From positions 4,278,001 through 4,342,000 of the forward strand of contig NZ_CP010836.1 in the NCBI RefSeq assembly GCF_000935025.1: a stretch of 64,000 nucleotides of DNA. The letters run 5' to 3'. Below are positions 52,251 to 60,165 of the stretch, one piece after another. This DNA comes from Sphingomonas hengshuiensis. GTDB lineage: Bacteria > Pseudomonadota > Alphaproteobacteria > Sphingomonadales > Sphingomonadaceae. The notes under the pieces were generated by a model, which searched no databases, was not told the DNA's origin, and was given only the letters and a program-made list of their open reading frames with translations. The position numbers and the translations under genes are program-made. Position 1 is the first letter of the stretch; the number at the start of each line of letters is the position of its first letter.

Positions 52251-53201
52251 ATGGCCGCCGCCCGCGCTCCCCACGGATCGAACCAGCCGCCGAAGATCAT
52301 CGTCAAGAAGGTCTATGTCGAAGGGCATGGCGGCCATCATGGCGGCGCGTGGAAGGTCGCCTATGCCGATTTCGTGACCGCGATGATGGCGTTCTTCCTG
52401 CTGATGTGGCTGCTGGGCGCGACGAACGAGAAGCAGCGCAAGGCGCTCGCCGATTATTTCGCGCCGACATTGGTCGAACTCAGGCAGAACAGCGCCGGGT
52501 CGAACGGACTGCTCGGCGGCGACGCGATCAACAGCGTGGATAACTACCCGGCAAAAGCATCCCAGACCGGCACCAAGGCGCTCACCGTGCCCGTCGGCGG
52601 GGTCGGCGGCACCAACGTCGGCACGGGGGACAAGGGATCGCTGAAGGACCAGCGCGCAATGACCGCGCAGGACCAGAAGAATTTCACCGAGACCAGCCGC
52701 AAGATCCTGGCGCGGATGCGTGCCACGCCTTCGCTTGCGAAGCTGGCCAACCATATCCGCTTCGTGCCCACCCGCGACGGGATGCGGATCGACCTGCTCG
52801 ACGACGTCAATTATTCGATGTTCGACCTCGGCACCACGGCGCTGGTTGCGGACGCAAGCGCGCTGATCGGGACGATCGCCGAATCGATCGCGGGGATGGA
52901 AAACCCGATCATGATCCGCGGCCATACCGACAGCCTCGCTTATGGCGACCCGCGCAACATGAACAACTGGATGCTGTCGAGCGGACGCGCCGAGGCGACG
53001 CGGCGGCGCCTCGCCTCGGGCGGGGTACGCGAGATGCGGTTCGAGCGCATCGAGGGCGTCGCCGACCGCGAGCCGCTGATCGCCGACAACCCGATGGACC
53101 CGCGCAACCGCCGCGTCGCGATCACCCTGCTCTATCGCCGGATCGTCGATCAGGACCCCGGGCCGAAGACGCACCTGGGCGCCGAGCCGAGCGCGCCTTA
53201 G
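52251..53201 (+). CDS. motB: Flagellar stator protein MotB
   Basis: A 316-aa stator protein. The plug/membrane segment WKVAYADFVTAMMAFFLLMW has the proton-carrying Asp40. The C-terminal OmpA-like peptidoglycan-binding domain includes MIRGHTDSLAYGDPRNMNNW and LSSGRAEATRRRLASGGV. The start ATG at 52251 follows the motA stop. The TA of its TAG stop (53199-53201) is the target duplication of the IS630 element that follows, and the G belongs to the IS. Confidence 0.95.
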   Translation: MAAARAPHGSNQPPKIIVKKVYVEGHGGHHGGAWKVAYADFVTAMMAFFLLMWLLGATNEKQRKALADYFAPTLVELRQNSAGSNGLLGGDAINSVDNYPAKASQTGTKALTVPVGGVGGTNVGTGDKGSLKDQRAMTAQDQKNFTETSRKILARMRATPSLAKLANHIRFVPTRDGMRIDLLDDVNYSMFDLGTTALVADASALIGTIAESIAGMENPIMIRGHTDSLAYGDPRNMNNWMLSSGRAEATRRRLASGGVREMRFERIEGVADREPLIADNPMDPRNRRVAITLLYRRIVDQDPGPKTHLGAEPSAP

Positions 53202-53274
53202 CGCCGTTTGTGATCTGACGGAATCGTAGGGATTCCCAAAGTGGTGGAGTTCTGATTCATATGTGGACGCCCCC

Positions 53275-53500
53275 TTGGCAAGGGCATTTTGTCGGGATGG
53301 GTTTGATCGGTTGCTTTCATATGTCCGGCCTGTTTGTGCGGCATACGTGTTGCCGCTGGCCCTGATGGAAATCCGCCGGTGAGGTCCCTAAACAGGCTGC
53401 CGCGCGTTGAAGCGCATTGAATCAGACGGGTTGGTCTCACCATTGGCTCGATCGTTACTCATCATCGACTGCCATTACCATTTCGGGTGACCTGGGCTGA
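53275..53500 (-). ncRNA. Candidate bridge/seek RNA of the IS110-family element
   Basis: No coding frame fills this 226-bp 3' end. In IS1111-type elements this position encodes the RNA that guides the recombinase to target and donor. The minus-strand transcript would contain UCUGAUUCA (53426-53418), identical to the host flank at 53251-53259, then a small hairpin GCGC-UUCAAC-GCGC. Further on GCCAGCG (53360-53354) is complementary to the other flank at 54603-54609. RNA ends and folding are not established. Confidence 0.5.
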
Positions 53501-54523
53501 TCAGGTCAAATTGGCGTAAGGGTGATAGGCCTCCTTGCGGGTCAGCACGACCCAAGCGATCCGAGCGAGTTTGTTAGCCAGGGCCACCGAGACGAGCCGG
53601 AAGGGCTTTTTCTCGGAGAGCTTCCTGATCCAGTCCGCCATCGGCGTTGGCTTATCCTTGACGTGGCGCATGACTGCGGTGGCTCCGACGACGAGCAATC
53701 GGCGCAGGTATCGGTCGCCCTGTTTGGAGATGCCGCCAAGTCTGGTTTTTCCCCCGGTTGAGTGTTGTTGCGGTGTCAGACCGAGCCAGGCGGCGAACTG
53801 CCTGCCTGAAGAGAACTGCTCGGCATCCGTAACGGTTGCAGCTATTGCTGTTGCCGTGATGATGCCGAGGCCGGGGATCGCGGCAAGTCGGCGACTGGCC
53901 TCGCTCTCGGTATGCCAAGCGGCAAGCTGCTGATCCAGTTCCGCAATCTCGGCGCTGACGGCCATGATCTGTCGGATCAATATCTCCAATGCCGTACGGG
54001 CGTAGGATGGCAAGGCATTCCTGTCAGCCATCACCTGCTCGGCCAGCTTGGCGAGGTTGCCAATGCCGGGGTTGGCAACGTGGCCCAGCTCGGCAAGATG
54101 CGCACGCAGAGCGTTGGCGAGCATCGTCCGTTGCCGTACGAGAAGGGATCGGGCGCGATGGGTCATAAGAATGCCCTGCTGCTCGATCGTCTTGACGGGT
54201 ACGAACCGCATTGTCGGCCGCTGCACGGCTTCGCAGATCGCTTCGGCGTCTAGCGCATCGCTCTTGCCCCGCTTCACGTAAGCCTTGACGTACGATGGCG
54301 GTATCAGGCGGACTTCGTGGCCCATCGCTGCAAGCGTGCGAGCCCAGTGATGCGCGGTTCCGCAGGCCTCCACCGCGATCAGGCAAGGCGGCAGCTTCGA
54401 GAAGAAAGGCAGCATCTGCTTGCGGTGCAGTTTCTTCACCAGCACCGTGGCACCGCTCTCGTCGATGCCGTGTGCCTGGAATACGCTCTTCGCCAGATCG
54501 AGCCCAATCGTCGTGATCGTCAT
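53501..54523 (-). CDS. IS110-family transposase (DEDD/serine recombinase-like)
   Basis: A 340-aa transposase. The RuvC-like N-domain has IGLDLAKSVFQAHG (Asp), LIAVEACGTAHHWARTLA (Glu) and KSDALDAEAICEA (Asp). The C-terminal Tnp20 domain has RRLAAIPGLGIITATAIAA and GLTPQQHSTGGKTRLGGISK with its conserved Ser. The start at the ATG 54523 gives MTITTIGLDLAK; a GTG 24 codons earlier sits inside the inverted repeat. The gene looks intact, so the element may be active. Confidence 0.93.
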   Translation of the reverse strand: MTITTIGLDLAKSVFQAHGIDESGATVLVKKLHRKQMLPFFSKLPPCLIAVEACGTAHHWARTLAAMGHEVRLIPPSYVKAYVKRGKSDALDAEAICEAVQRPTMRFVPVKTIEQQGILMTHRARSLLVRQRTMLANALRAHLAELGHVANPGIGNLAKLAEQVMADRNALPSYARTALEILIRQIMAVSAEIAELDQQLAAWHTESEASRRLAAIPGLGIITATAIAATVTDAEQFSSGRQFAAWLGLTPQQHSTGGKTRLGGISKQGDRYLRRLLVVGATAVMRHVKDKPTPMADWIRKLSEKKPFRLVSVALANKLARIAWVVLTRKEAYHPYANLT

Positions 54524-54627
54524 GCAAACGCTCCTCTTCCTCTCGGTTGACCGACCGGCAGCATAGCAACTGTCGGTCGGTGCGGGGGCGTCCACATCAT
54601 CACGCTGGCTGTTGGAGGTCGGCAGGT

Positions 54628-55005
54628 ATGACCAGAGCGTATTCGCAGGATTTGCGCGATCGGGTGATTGCGGCAGTTGAGGAAGAGGGTTTGTCGCGGC
54701 GTGAGGCTGCGCGTCGCTATCGGATCAGCGACGCGGCAGCGGTGCGGTGGCTTCAGGCGCTGCGACAAGGTCGGCGCGGCGCGCTGGCGCAGGGCGGGGA
54801 CCGTCGTTCTCGGTTATCGGTGCATCGTGCCTGGCTGTTGGCGCTGATCGACGCGGAGCCGGACCTGACGCTGCTTGCTGTGGCCGAGCGACTGCTGGAC
54901 GAGCACGGCGTGAAGGCGGACGCCGGGATGCTGAGCCGCTTCTTCACGGGCAACGGGATCAGCTTCAAAAAAAAGCGTCTACGCCTCCGAACAGCTCCGG
55001 CCTGA
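54628..55005 (+). CDS. IS630-family transposase, first frame (DNA-binding part)
   Basis: A 125-aa product with a helix-turn-helix (MTRAYSQDLRDRVIAAVEEE, GLSRREAARRYRISDAAAVR) and linker of the IS630 transposase. GGAGG precedes the ATG. The frame ends shortly after the run of eight A (54967-54974) in FKKKRLRLRT. The catalytic part continues in another frame, so this is either half of a slippage-produced enzyme or a frameshifted copy. Confidence 0.88.
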   Translation: MTRAYSQDLRDRVIAAVEEEGLSRREAARRYRISDAAAVRWLQALRQGRRGALAQGGDRRSRLSVHRAWLLALIDAEPDLTLLAVAERLLDEHGVKADAGMLSRFFTGNGISFKKKRLRLRTAPA

Positions 55006-55573
55006 CGTGGTGGCGCGGCGCGAGGCATGGCGGGCAATGCAGCCGATGCTCAGCGCCAAGCGCCTGATCTTCCTCGACGAGACGGGTGTCACCACCAACA
55101 TGGTCCGGCGCTACGGACGCGGGCCACGCGGAAAGCGGGTCCGCGGCTATGCCCCTGCCGGGCACTGGAAGATAACGACCTTCCTCGCAGGCCTCACGAG
55201 CGACGGGATCGTCGCACCTTTCGTCGTTGATGAGCCGATGAACCGGGCGATCTTCACCCAGTATGTCCGCCAATACCTGGTTCCCGAACTCAACCCCGGC
55301 GATGTCGTCATCCTTGATAACCTCTCCAGCCACAAAGGCGCAGAAGCTGCGGCGCTGGTCGAAGCCTGCGGGGCCACACTGCTCTTCCTACCCCCCTACA
55401 GCCCCGATCTGAACCCGATCGAAATGGTCTTCGCCAAGCTCAAACACCTGCTGCGGAAAGCCGGCGAACGCTCCCGAGAAGGCCTCTGGAACCGCATCGG
55501 CTCGCTACTCGACGACTTCCCGCCGCACCAATGCACAAACTACTTCAGGCACGCCGGGTACGCTGCGGTGTGA
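54962..55573 (+). CDS. IS630-family transposase, second frame (DDE catalytic part)
   Basis: The frame reads KKSVYASEQLRPDVVARREA and then the catalytic domain: Asp in LIFLDETGVTTNM, Asp in GDVVILDNLSSHKG, and Glu in LPPYSPDLNPIEMVFAKLK (DDE). An in-frame GTG at 55007 could start it alone, but family members make one fused protein. Joining the two frames needs the loss of one A (or gain of two) in the A8 run. The stop at 55571-55573 overlaps the right inverted repeat. Confidence 0.85.
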   Translation, partial: ASKKSVYASEQLRPDVVARREAWRAMQPMLSAKRLIFLDETGVTTNMVRRYGRGPRGKRVRGYAPAGHWKITTFLAGLTSDGIVAPFVVDEPMNRAIFTQYVRQYLVPELNPGDVVILDNLSSHKGAEAAALVEACGATLLFLPPYSPDLNPIEMVFAKLKHLLRKAGERSREGLWNRIGSLLDDFPPHQCTNYFRHAGYAAV

Positions 55574-55585
55574 TCACAAACGGCT

Positions 55586-58429
55586 CTAGAAGAACATCTT
55601 CCGCACGCTCAGCCGGAGTGTCCGACCGGTGGGATCGAGCAGGTTCGGCTGATAGGCTATCGGGACCGTTCCCGTCTGGTCGGTCACGCGGCGCCGCGCA
55701 TCGAACAGGTTATCGACGCGGAAGCTGATTCGGGTCCCGCGCAACCACGGATGCTTGAGCAGCAAGTCGACCTGCTGGCCAAGGTCCGCCTGGGCCACCA
55801 GGTTGAACTTCGCGAGGCTCCCGAACCGCAATTGCTCGGTGCTGCCGAGCGCGCCGGTGGTGACGCGGGTGCCGCTTTCCCAGTTGCTGTCGAGCCGCAG
55901 CCGGTAGCCGTCGCGCTGGATGCCGGTCTGCACCTCGATCTTGTGCGCGGGCGTGCCCCCGCTCGTGCTGCCGACCGCCGCGCCGTTGAGATAATCGAGC
56001 ACCGGCAGGCCCTCGCGGATCACGCGCTGGTCGCGGAATACCCAGGTGTGGAAGACGCTGAGCTGGAGGACATTGCCGCCCCCGCCGCCGCGGCCACCGA
56101 AGCCGCGGCCGCCACCGCCGGGACCGAACTGGCCCCCGCCGGGGCGCCCGCCGCCCGGTGCCGCGCCTGCACCCTCGCCGGGAGGGCGCTGCCCCTGGCC
56201 CTGGCCCTGACCTTGGCCTTGCCCCTGCCCGCCGCGCGCGGCGCCGCCGAACAGGCTCTGCTGCTGCCCGAGTTTACGGAACTGATCGAGTTGCGCCTGC
56301 ATTTCGGGTGCCAAAGGCTGGCCGGTACGCCGCGATTCGGCCATCGCCTCCTGGAAGGCCGTGCGCCGCGCCTGCAACCGCTTCGCCGCGGGCGAGGCAA
56401 TCGGCATGAACAGGTTGAAGCCCCATTTGAGCTCGGAATGCTCATAGCGCGCGAAATTGACCGGGCGATAGTCGATGCTCAACAACTGCCCGTTGTCATC
56501 GCGGGTGAACCGGTCCCGGAACGCCGCCTCGACCTCCGCAGTCGCGCCGGGGAGGCTGCCCGCGGTGTTGCGATAACGCTGGTTGGTATAGTTGGCGATG
56601 ATCCCCAGATTGGTCTCGGTAAAGGGGCGGATGTTCAGCCCCAGCTTGAACACGTCCCGGCTGTCGGCCCGAAGCGCGCGGTTTCCCCCGGTGATCGTGG
56701 TGACGTTGACGCTTTCGCCCCGGACATAATCGAACACGCGCACATTGGGCGTCGTCACCAGCGGATTGCCGAGCTGCTGCTGAGTCGGTGCATTGCTGTC
56801 CTGCGTCCAGCTGACCAGCCCGCGAATCTGGGGAATCGGCGACCAGTTGAAGCCATAGCCGGTGCTGGTGAGCCGTCCGAAATCGGAAAGCTGCTCGACT
56901 TCGAAATTGGCGTTGAGCGAGAAATCGCCGATCGCATCGAGCACCGCGTTGCGACGGCTGGTGATCGGCAGGTCGATATTGCCCCGCACGCTGCCGCTGT
57001 CGCGCCCGAACGCCGCGGGCGTGGTGATGTTGTTGCGGAAGCTGGTGCTGGAGAAGTCACTCGTCTGACCCGCGACGCGCAGGCTGGCGTTGATCGCGCC
57101 TGCCGGCAGGTTGAACAACGGGCCGTTGGTCAGGACGTCGATGCGCCCGACGCTGGACCGCGAGTGCGCGGTTTCGAACGGACGGCTGCGGATCAGGTTC
57201 GCCGGGATCGAGCCGAACGGGTTGAAGCTCGTATCGCCCGCGTCGATCGCCGCCTGCATCGCGGTGGGGTCGATCCCCGCATCGTTGACGGCGTCCGTCG
57301 TGTTGAGCGTGTAATTGCTCTGGACCGACCAGCGCCAGCTGTCCGCCCAGGGCGTGCCGTCGCCATTGACGGTCAGCCCGGCCTGCGCGCTGCGGGTGCT
57401 GCTCGACCGAGTCAGCGGCGACCGGTCGACATAACGCAGCACCTGCACATCGCTGGCAAAGGGCGAATAGGGATTGCCCGCGGGCAAATCGAGCGTGACG
57501 CCCGACAGCCCCTGCAGCGACTGGCTCTCGGTCCCCTCAAGCTCCAGCGTAGCGGCAGCCGTGATCTTTTCGGACAAGGGCCGGCGATAGACACCGCTGA
57601 TCTTCAGGTCCTTTTGCGGGCTGACGAGCGTGCGATAGGGGGTGACGTCGGTGACGTTGGCGGTGCTGGAGAAGGCATCGAGGCCGACCGGGCCGTTCGC
57701 CGCCGCGGCAGGCACACCCGCGACAAACTGGGTGTCGCCATTCGCGTCGGTTGCGGTGATGTTACCGCGGCTATCGAACAATGACGTGCCCGCCCGCGAT
57801 ACCCCGCGCTCGCTTTCGAGAATGCCCGACGATTGTTCATAGTCGACGTTGAGCGACAATCGGTCACCGTTTCGGATCTTGTCGAGCTTGGCCTCCACCT
57901 CGCCGGCGGCGTTGCCGCCCGCGGTGGGCGTCCGCCCCTCGACCTCGGTCGTGAGCGCCATGAAGCGGGGGCGCAGCACGAAATTGATGACCTTCTGCGA
58001 GGCGCTATAGCCATATTTGAGCGCGACCTCCTCGGGCAGCACGTCGATCCGCTCGATCGCCTCGGGCGGCAGGTCGCGGACTTCGCCCATGCTTGCACGG
58101 CGCCCGCCGAGCAGGATCACCGGTGGCTCGCCGCCGCGGCCCTGGCCGGTGCCGAGTTGCGCGGCAAGCTGCGTCAGCAGTTCGCCGACGTTGGACGCGC
58201 CGAAGGAGCGGATGTCGGCGGGGTTGAGCGAGACTTCGGGCTTGATGTCGCCCGGCACCGCGCCGCGCAGCTCGCCGCGCACGACGATCTCTTCGCCGAA
58301 ATCGTCAGGCGACGAATCGGGAACTGCCTGGTCCGCTGGGGCGGGCGCCTCCGCCTGTTGCTGCGCCTGGACCGCCCCCGGCATCGCGCCGACCAGCAGC
58401 CCCGCGGCGGCACATCCCCATTTGATCAT
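55586..58429 (-). CDS. TonB-dependent outer-membrane receptor with Gly-rich insert
   Basis: A 947-aa receptor. A signal peptide (CAAAGLLVGAMPGAVQAQ) and acidic linker precede the TonB box-like EEIVVRGELRG, the plug (IRSFGASNVGELLTQLAAQL, VLPEEVALKYGYSASQKVIN) and a large barrel ending KMFF (terminal Phe). At about residues 727-790 lies a low-complexity stretch of GQ repeats and Gly-rich blocks (GGRGFGGRGGGGG). It belongs to the sphingomonad group of receptors with unusual plugs; the ligand is unknown. Its stop codon TAG overlaps the IS630 target duplication. Confidence 0.9.
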   Translation of the reverse strand: MIKWGCAAAGLLVGAMPGAVQAQQQAEAPAPADQAVPDSSPDDFGEEIVVRGELRGAVPGDIKPEVSLNPADIRSFGASNVGELLTQLAAQLGTGQGRGGEPPVILLGGRRASMGEVRDLPPEAIERIDVLPEEVALKYGYSASQKVINFVLRPRFMALTTEVEGRTPTAGGNAAGEVEAKLDKIRNGDRLSLNVDYEQSSGILESERGVSRAGTSLFDSRGNITATDANGDTQFVAGVPAAAANGPVGLDAFSSTANVTDVTPYRTLVSPQKDLKISGVYRRPLSEKITAAATLELEGTESQSLQGLSGVTLDLPAGNPYSPFASDVQVLRYVDRSPLTRSSSTRSAQAGLTVNGDGTPWADSWRWSVQSNYTLNTTDAVNDAGIDPTAMQAAIDAGDTSFNPFGSIPANLIRSRPFETAHSRSSVGRIDVLTNGPLFNLPAGAINASLRVAGQTSDFSSTSFRNNITTPAAFGRDSGSVRGNIDLPITSRRNAVLDAIGDFSLNANFEVEQLSDFGRLTSTGYGFNWSPIPQIRGLVSWTQDSNAPTQQQLGNPLVTTPNVRVFDYVRGESVNVTTITGGNRALRADSRDVFKLGLNIRPFTETNLGIIANYTNQRYRNTAGSLPGATAEVEAAFRDRFTRDDNGQLLSIDYRPVNFARYEHSELKWGFNLFMPIASPAAKRLQARRTAFQEAMAESRRTGQPLAPEMQAQLDQFRKLGQQQSLFGGAARGGQGQGQGQGQGQGQRPPGEGAGAAPGGGRPGGGQFGPGGGGRGFGGRGGGGGNVLQLSVFHTWVFRDQRVIREGLPVLDYLNGAAVGSTSGGTPAHKIEVQTGIQRDGYRLRLDSNWESGTRVTTGALGSTEQLRFGSLAKFNLVAQADLGQQVDLLLKHPWLRGTRISFRVDNLFDARRRVTDQTGTVPIAYQPNLLDPTGRTLRLSVRKMFF

Positions 58430-58544
58430 CGCATTGCTCCACGTCCTGCCGGCGACACACTGCCGACCACGAACCGGTGGCTAAAAGCGACTTGTCGCAC
58501 AATTGTGCCAGATGGCTGGGAAAATTGACCGGGAGAGGGGAGGC

Positions 58545-58566
58545 TGCGCGGCGTTTCCGCCGCGCA
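58545..58566 (-). terminator. Hairpin downstream of tRNA-Leu
   Basis: A perfect 9-bp stem TGCGCGGCG/CGCCGCGCA with a GAAA loop (minus strand) starts 12 nt after the tRNA 3' end. No strong T-run follows at once, so it may be a processing or Rho-type end. Confidence 0.45.
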
Positions 58567-58577
58567 CCCCGGTTTCA

Positions 58578-58664
58578 TGGTGCGGCCGAGAAGACTCGAA
58601 CTTCCACGGGCTTTCGCCCACAACGACCTCAACGTTGCGCGTCTACCAGTTCCGCCACGGCCGC
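58578..58664 (-). tRNA. tRNA-Leu (anticodon GAG)
   Basis: The minus strand reads as an 87-nt class II tRNA with encoded CCA: acceptor GCGGCCG pairing with CGGCCGC, D arm GTGGCGGAACTGGTAGACGC, anticodon stem AACG/CGTT around loop TTGAGGT, a long variable arm (GTGGGCGAAAGCCCGT) and T arm GGAAGTTCGAGTCTTCTC. The long variable arm and GAG anticodon identify tRNA-Leu. Confidence 0.96.
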
Positions 58665-58791
58665 CCGTGAAACTCCGCCGGCGAACCGGCGGCTGGTAAG
58701 GCGGTGGCCCCTAGCAATGCCTCCGGGGGAATGCAAGCGGTGCTCCGCGCTTTCCTGATTCGTCGCAACCGCCTACAGGCCATGCCCCGCC

Positions 58792-60165
58792 ATGCCGCAC
58801 CCGACCAACCCACTCGCGCCCAGCGCCCGCGCCGAGGCGCGCCGAATCCTGGCGCTCGCCTGGCCGGTGATGCTGACCGGGCTCAACTGGACGATCCTGC
58901 ACGTCACCGATGTCGTCGTCGTGGGGCTGGGCGGCACCGGCGAAGTCGCGGCACTCGGCGCCAGCCGGTCGCTGACCTTTCCGGGGATCGTCATGAGCCT
59001 GGGGGCGCTGACCGGCGTGCTGGTCTTCGCCGCCCGCGCCGATGGGGCGGGTGACCAGCGCGAGACCGGGCGCGTGCTGCATCAGGGGCTGATGCTCGCG
59101 CTGCTGCTCGGCGCGGTCAGCGCGCTCGGCCTGTTCCTGTGGGCGGAGCCGATGCTGCTGGGGCTTGGCGTCGCTCCGGCGACCGCGCCGCAGGCGGCGC
59201 GCGTCGTCGAGATGATGGCGCTCGCCTACCCTGCGCAATGCGTCGTCATCGCGGCGAGCTTTTTCCTCGAGGGGGTGAGCCGGCCCCGCCGGGTGACGGT
59301 GGTCAACCTCGCGATCCTGCCGCTCAACGCGCTGCTTGCCTGGGCGCTCTCCGCCGGGCATCTCGGCCTGCCGATGCTCGGCGCCGTCGGGGCGGCGCTG
59401 GCGACGGCGATCGCTTCCTGGCTGGGCGCGGCAGGGATGCTTGCCGCCGCCTGGACGCTTCCCGATGCGCGGGCGCGGGGGGTGCGAGCGTTGCCCGCGT
59501 TCATGACCCGGGCGACGGCGGCGGGAGCGGGGGCGCTGGCGCGGTTCGGTGTCGTGCCCGCGATCGCGTCGGGACTGGAACTCGTCGGATTCTCGATCCT
59601 GATTGCGCTGTCGACGCGGCTGGGCGACGTGACGGCACATGCGTTCCAGATCGTTTTCGCGGTCCACAACGTGACCTTCGCGGTGGCGCTGGGGCTGGGG
59701 TCGGCGGCGGGGGTGCGCGCGGGCAATGCCGTGGGCGAGGGCGTGCCCGCCGCCGCGGGCCGGCGCACCGCGATCGCGGCGGCGCTGGCGGCGGGAGCGA
59801 CGGGACTGCTCGCATTGCTGCTGATGCTTGCCCCCGGCCCTGTGATCGCGCTGTTTCCCGCCACCGAGGAAGTCCAGCGGATGGCGCTGTGGATGCTGCC
59901 GATCTGGGCGCCGTTCATCCTGTTCGACGGGGTGCAGGTTGTCTTCGTCTACGCGCTGCGCTCGCTCGGCGATCAGGTCGCGGCGGGAGTCAACGGCATC
60001 CTCGCCTTCTTCGTCGTCACCGGCGGCGCAGGGGCGCTGCTGGTCCATGGCGGCGCCGGCCCGATCGGGCTGGTGATCGCATCGGGGATCGGGATGGTGA
60101 CGGCGGCGCTGCTCAACGGCGGCCGCTTCGCGTGGGTCAGCCGCCGATCTCGCTTGCAAAGCTGA
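58792..60165 (+). CDS. MATE family efflux transporter
   Basis: A 457-aa inner-membrane protein with about twelve helices in two repeats, typical of NorM/DinF-type exporters: WPVMLTGLNWTILHVTDVVV near the N-terminus, ALAYPAQCVVIAASFFLEGV in the first half, and RFGVVPAIASGLELVGFSIL at the start of the second. Members export cationic drugs or metabolites against Na+ or H+. The substrate is unknown. Its 3' end overlaps the convergent zinc-finger gene by 29 bp. Confidence 0.93.
   Translation: MPHPTNPLAPSARAEARRILALAWPVMLTGLNWTILHVTDVVVVGLGGTGEVAALGASRSLTFPGIVMSLGALTGVLVFAARADGAGDQRETGRVLHQGLMLALLLGAVSALGLFLWAEPMLLGLGVAPATAPQAARVVEMMALAYPAQCVVIAASFFLEGVSRPRRVTVVNLAILPLNALLAWALSAGHLGLPMLGAVGAALATAIASWLGAAGMLAAAWTLPDARARGVRALPAFMTRATAAGAGALARFGVVPAIASGLELVGFSILIALSTRLGDVTAHAFQIVFAVHNVTFAVALGLGSAAGVRAGNAVGEGVPAAAGRRTAIAAALAAGATGLLALLLMLAPGPVIALFPATEEVQRMALWMLPIWAPFILFDGVQVVFVYALRSLGDQVAAGVNGILAFFVVTGGAGALLVHGGAGPIGLVIASGIGMVTAALLNGGRFAWVSRRSRLQS

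Larger units (their letters stand above)
53260..54597 (-). mobile_element. IS110-family (IS1111-like) element nested in the IS630 leader
   Basis: A transposase gene on the minus strand is flanked by a 14-bp inverted repeat, ATGTGGACGCCCCC at 53261-53274 and its complement at 54584-54597. CA is found directly outside both ends (53258-53259 and 54598-54599), so removing 53260-54597 plus one CA restores GATTCATCACGCTGG. There are about 230 bp of noncoding DNA after the gene and only 60 bp before it. Subterminal repeats and a long 3' end are IS1111-subgroup traits. The G+C is visibly lower than in the neighbours. Confidence 0.82.
53201..55586 (+). mobile_element. IS630-family element, interrupted by an IS110-family element
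   Basis: The ends are near-perfect inverted repeats: GCGCCGTTTGTGATC at 53201-53215 and GATCACAAACGGCTC at 55572-55586 (14 of 15 match). TA flanks both ends (53199-53200 and 55587-55588), the TA target duplication typical of IS630/Tc1-mariner. It carries two transposase frames (54628-55005 and about 54962-55573). A second element (53260-54597) splits the left end from the transposase. The insertion lies exactly between motB and a convergent TonB receptor gene. Confidence 0.88.

Noticed and set aside
53261..53500. A small protein in the 3' end of the IS110-family element
   Set aside because: Only a short frame without family similarity is present; a guide RNA is the better explanation.
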